Source of the DNA: an uncultured bacterium
GTDB lineage: Bacteria > Armatimonadota > HRBIN16
Length of the DNA: 46,385 nucleotides
Direction of reading: 5' to 3'
NCBI GenBank assembly: GCA_938027655.1
Contig: CALJAP010000200.1
Coordinates: forward strand, 1-46,385
Below, in pieces: positions 44,833-46,385 of the stretch. The translations under genes and the position numbers were made by a program. The notes beneath the pieces are model-generated. The model was not told the origin of the DNA. It searched no databases and saw only the letters and a list, made by a program, of their open reading frames with translations. How positions within the stretch are numbered: the stretch's first letter is position 1; each line of letters starts with the position of its first letter.

Positions 44833-45165
44833 CTACGCGAATTCGACATGGTTAGCCATTTCTTCAGGAGACAGCAATTCCCACATCAAAGCAAGGAAAG
44901 TGACCACTTCCCCTATTCGACGAGTTTGAGGAACCCAAACGATACCCGCATGAGAGAGCCCGCTCTCATGAAGGCGCAGGTAGTCGCTGTCATGTGTTAC
45001 CAGCACTCGCTTTTGCAGCAAAGCAAACTGCAGCTGCTGTTCATCTGGAACGCCCAACAAACCCTGTTCGGCAGAGGTGGAAACATCGATACCTCGCCGT
45101 CGCAGCCCTACGGCAACTGCTGAGGATACATTCTCATCCAGATGAAACCGAATCTTCACGGGCAC
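44833..45165 (-). CDS. DUF5615 PIN-like toxin candidate
   Basis: KIRFHLDENVSSAVAVGLRRRGIDVSTSAEQGLLGVPDEQQLQFALLQKRVLVTHDSDYLRL. Confidence 0.88.
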   Translation of the reverse strand: MPVKIRFHLDENVSSAVAVGLRRRGIDVSTSAEQGLLGVPDEQQLQFALLQKRVLVTHDSDYLRLHESGLSHAGIVWVPQTRRIGEVVTFLALMWELLSPEEMANHVEFA

Positions 45166-45454
45166 GACCTATCTTCTTCGCCAGCCTAGAAGGTGTTTGC
45201 GAACGCACCCTTTCTACCAGCGCCTCTTCGTCGGCAATCGCCTGTCGGATTTCGTCCACATGGTCCCAGTAATACGATAGGGCAGCATATACCTGCGCAA
45301 GGGTAAGCTGCGGATAACGGGCGATTATCTCATCAGGCGTCCATCCGCATCGCTCGTGCCAGATGACAACGTCCACCACGCGAATCCGGTGCCCGGCAAT
45401 TCGCGCCTGTCCACCACATACTCCTGGTGTTTTCTCTATATGTTCAATCGCCAT
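45134..45454 (-). CDS. DUF433 antitoxin candidate
   Basis: IEKTPGVCGGQARIAGHRIRVVDVVIWHERCGWTPDEIIARYPQLTLAQVYAALSYYWDHVDEI; overlaps DUF5615 gene. Confidence 0.9.
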   Translation of the reverse strand: MAIEHIEKTPGVCGGQARIAGHRIRVVDVVIWHERCGWTPDEIIARYPQLTLAQVYAALSYYWDHVDEIRQAIADEEALVERVRSQTPSRLAKKIGRAREDSVSSG

Positions 45455-45529
45455 AGTAGGCATCGTCCCTGTCACACTCCCATGCACCTTTATTATAGGC
45501 TCTGGTGATGCTCTTCGTCAATACAGGGT

Positions 45530-45985
45530 CTAAACCCCTCTCCGCATGTACTCCCCGTAATCCGGCACGTGGCGATGATATTCCCCTTCCATCAGCGGCG
45601 AGGAGATGATGAAGTCCGCCGAGGCGCGGTTACACGCAATAGGGATATTCCACACCACCGCAATGCGCAGCAACGCCTTGACATCGGGGTCGTGCGGCTG
45701 AGGCTCCAGAGGGTCCCAGAAGAAAATGAGAAAATCTATCTCCCCCTCCGCGATTTTCGCCCCGATTTGCTGGTCGCCACCCAGCGGTCCGCTTCGCAAC
45801 TTGATGATAGGCAACCCCAGAGCTTCCTCCAGCAGTCTGCCGGTCGTGCCGGTAGCGTACAGCGTGTGCTGAGCCAGCAGGTCGCGGTTGAAGCGTACCC
45901 ATTCCAGCAGGTCCGCTTTCATATGGTCGTGCGCCACCAGCGCGATGCGCTTCTTCTGAGGCATAGTAACCGTTGTGTTATGCAT
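45530..45985 (-). CDS. mgsA: Methylglyoxal synthase
   Basis: [115 protein letters not shown] 45985 preceded by GGTGGAG. Confidence 0.97.
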   Translation of the reverse strand: MHNTTVTMPQKKRIALVAHDHMKADLLEWVRFNRDLLAQHTLYATGTTGRLLEEALGLPIIKLRSGPLGGDQQIGAKIAEGEIDFLIFFWDPLEPQPHDPDVKALLRIAVVWNIPIACNRASADFIISSPLMEGEYHRHVPDYGEYMRRGV

Positions 45986-46047
45986 GTTTGTCTCCACCAT
46001 ACCCCGTTCTCGTTAAACCCATTTTACCCTGTACCGTAAAATCCCTC

Positions 46048-46076
46048 TTGACTCCCTCCTCTCATCGAGCGATAAT
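46048..46076 (+). promoter_or_regulatory. Sigma-70-type promoter for the terminal ORF
   Basis: TTGACT (46048-46053), 17 nt spacer, GATAAT (46071-46076). Confidence 0.55.
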
Positions 46077-46148
46077 ACCATCGGAAGGAATACGTATTCT
46101 GATACGCTGAACACGGCAACATTTCACCCGAAAGGAGGGTATTCACCA

Positions 46149-46385
46149 ATGATACGCACGGTCTTACCACTTGCCCTTGCGGCAAGCCTGTGGTTCACCA
46201 CTACCCTCGCCTTCGCCCAGCCGGTCATCGACGGCTCCTGGGAGCCCGGCTATCAAATCCTCGCCGTGCAGGACACCCAGACCGGCTTCGGCGACAGCAA
46301 TCTGGGCATGGTGGACTACGCCAACGGCTCCGAACTGGATGTCGCCTACGGCACGGTGCATAACGGCTGGCTCTACCTGCTGCTG
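46149..46385 (+). CDS. Secreted protein, partial (runs off the 3' end of the window)
   Basis: Signal peptide MIRTVLPLALAASLWFTTTLAFAQP then VIDGSWEPGYQILAVQDTQTGFGDSNLGMVDYANGSELDVAYGTVHNGWLYLLL; GAAAGGAGGG RBS. Open to the last base. Confidence 0.75.
   Translation, partial: MIRTVLPLALAASLWFTTTLAFAQPVIDGSWEPGYQILAVQDTQTGFGDSNLGMVDYANGSELDVAYGTVHNGWLYLLL

Noticed and set aside
43775-44929. 384-aa + strand ORF antisense to serA
   Set aside because: Mirror ORF of a confidently identified serA; no domain recognisable.

Overview
This 46.4 kb, GC-rich window is gene-dense bacterial chromosome. It looks like a thermophilic Armatimonadota-type diderm genome; that taxonomy is an inference from gene content and style. 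I find no CRISPR array, tRNA, rRNA, transposase or prophage. Recognisable genes on the + strand are era, topA, a RecQ helicase fused to a ComF-like phosphoribosyltransferase (PRTase), a DprA-like gene, two GT4 glycosyltransferases, a sugar isomerase/oxidoreductase pair and dut. On the - strand they are a GH99/WbsX-like glycosidase, yqgF-like, DUF3084, lptF/G-lptB-lptA-lptC, rplL-rplJ with an L10 leader, a ferritin-like protein, TPR proteins, DUF951, vapBC, dxs, an HTH + GGDEF pair, a permease/HlyD/TolC efflux cluster, a large glycosidase-like protein, serA, a DUF433/DUF5615 toxin-antitoxin pair and mgsA. The most interesting locus is 3975-7051: a RecQ-PRTase fusion followed immediately by a divergent DprA. 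It parallels the ComFA (helicase)/ComFC (PRTase)/DprA set of natural transformation and also resembles DprA-PRTase modules proposed as antiphage systems. Secondary observations: several gene remnants (ECF sigma factor, sugar isomerase, prepilin, sialidase) lie next to small palindromic dispersed repeats; rplJL is uncoupled from rplKA and rpoBC; the MacAB-like efflux cluster lacks an ATPase; and some small ORFs are missing from the ORF track.
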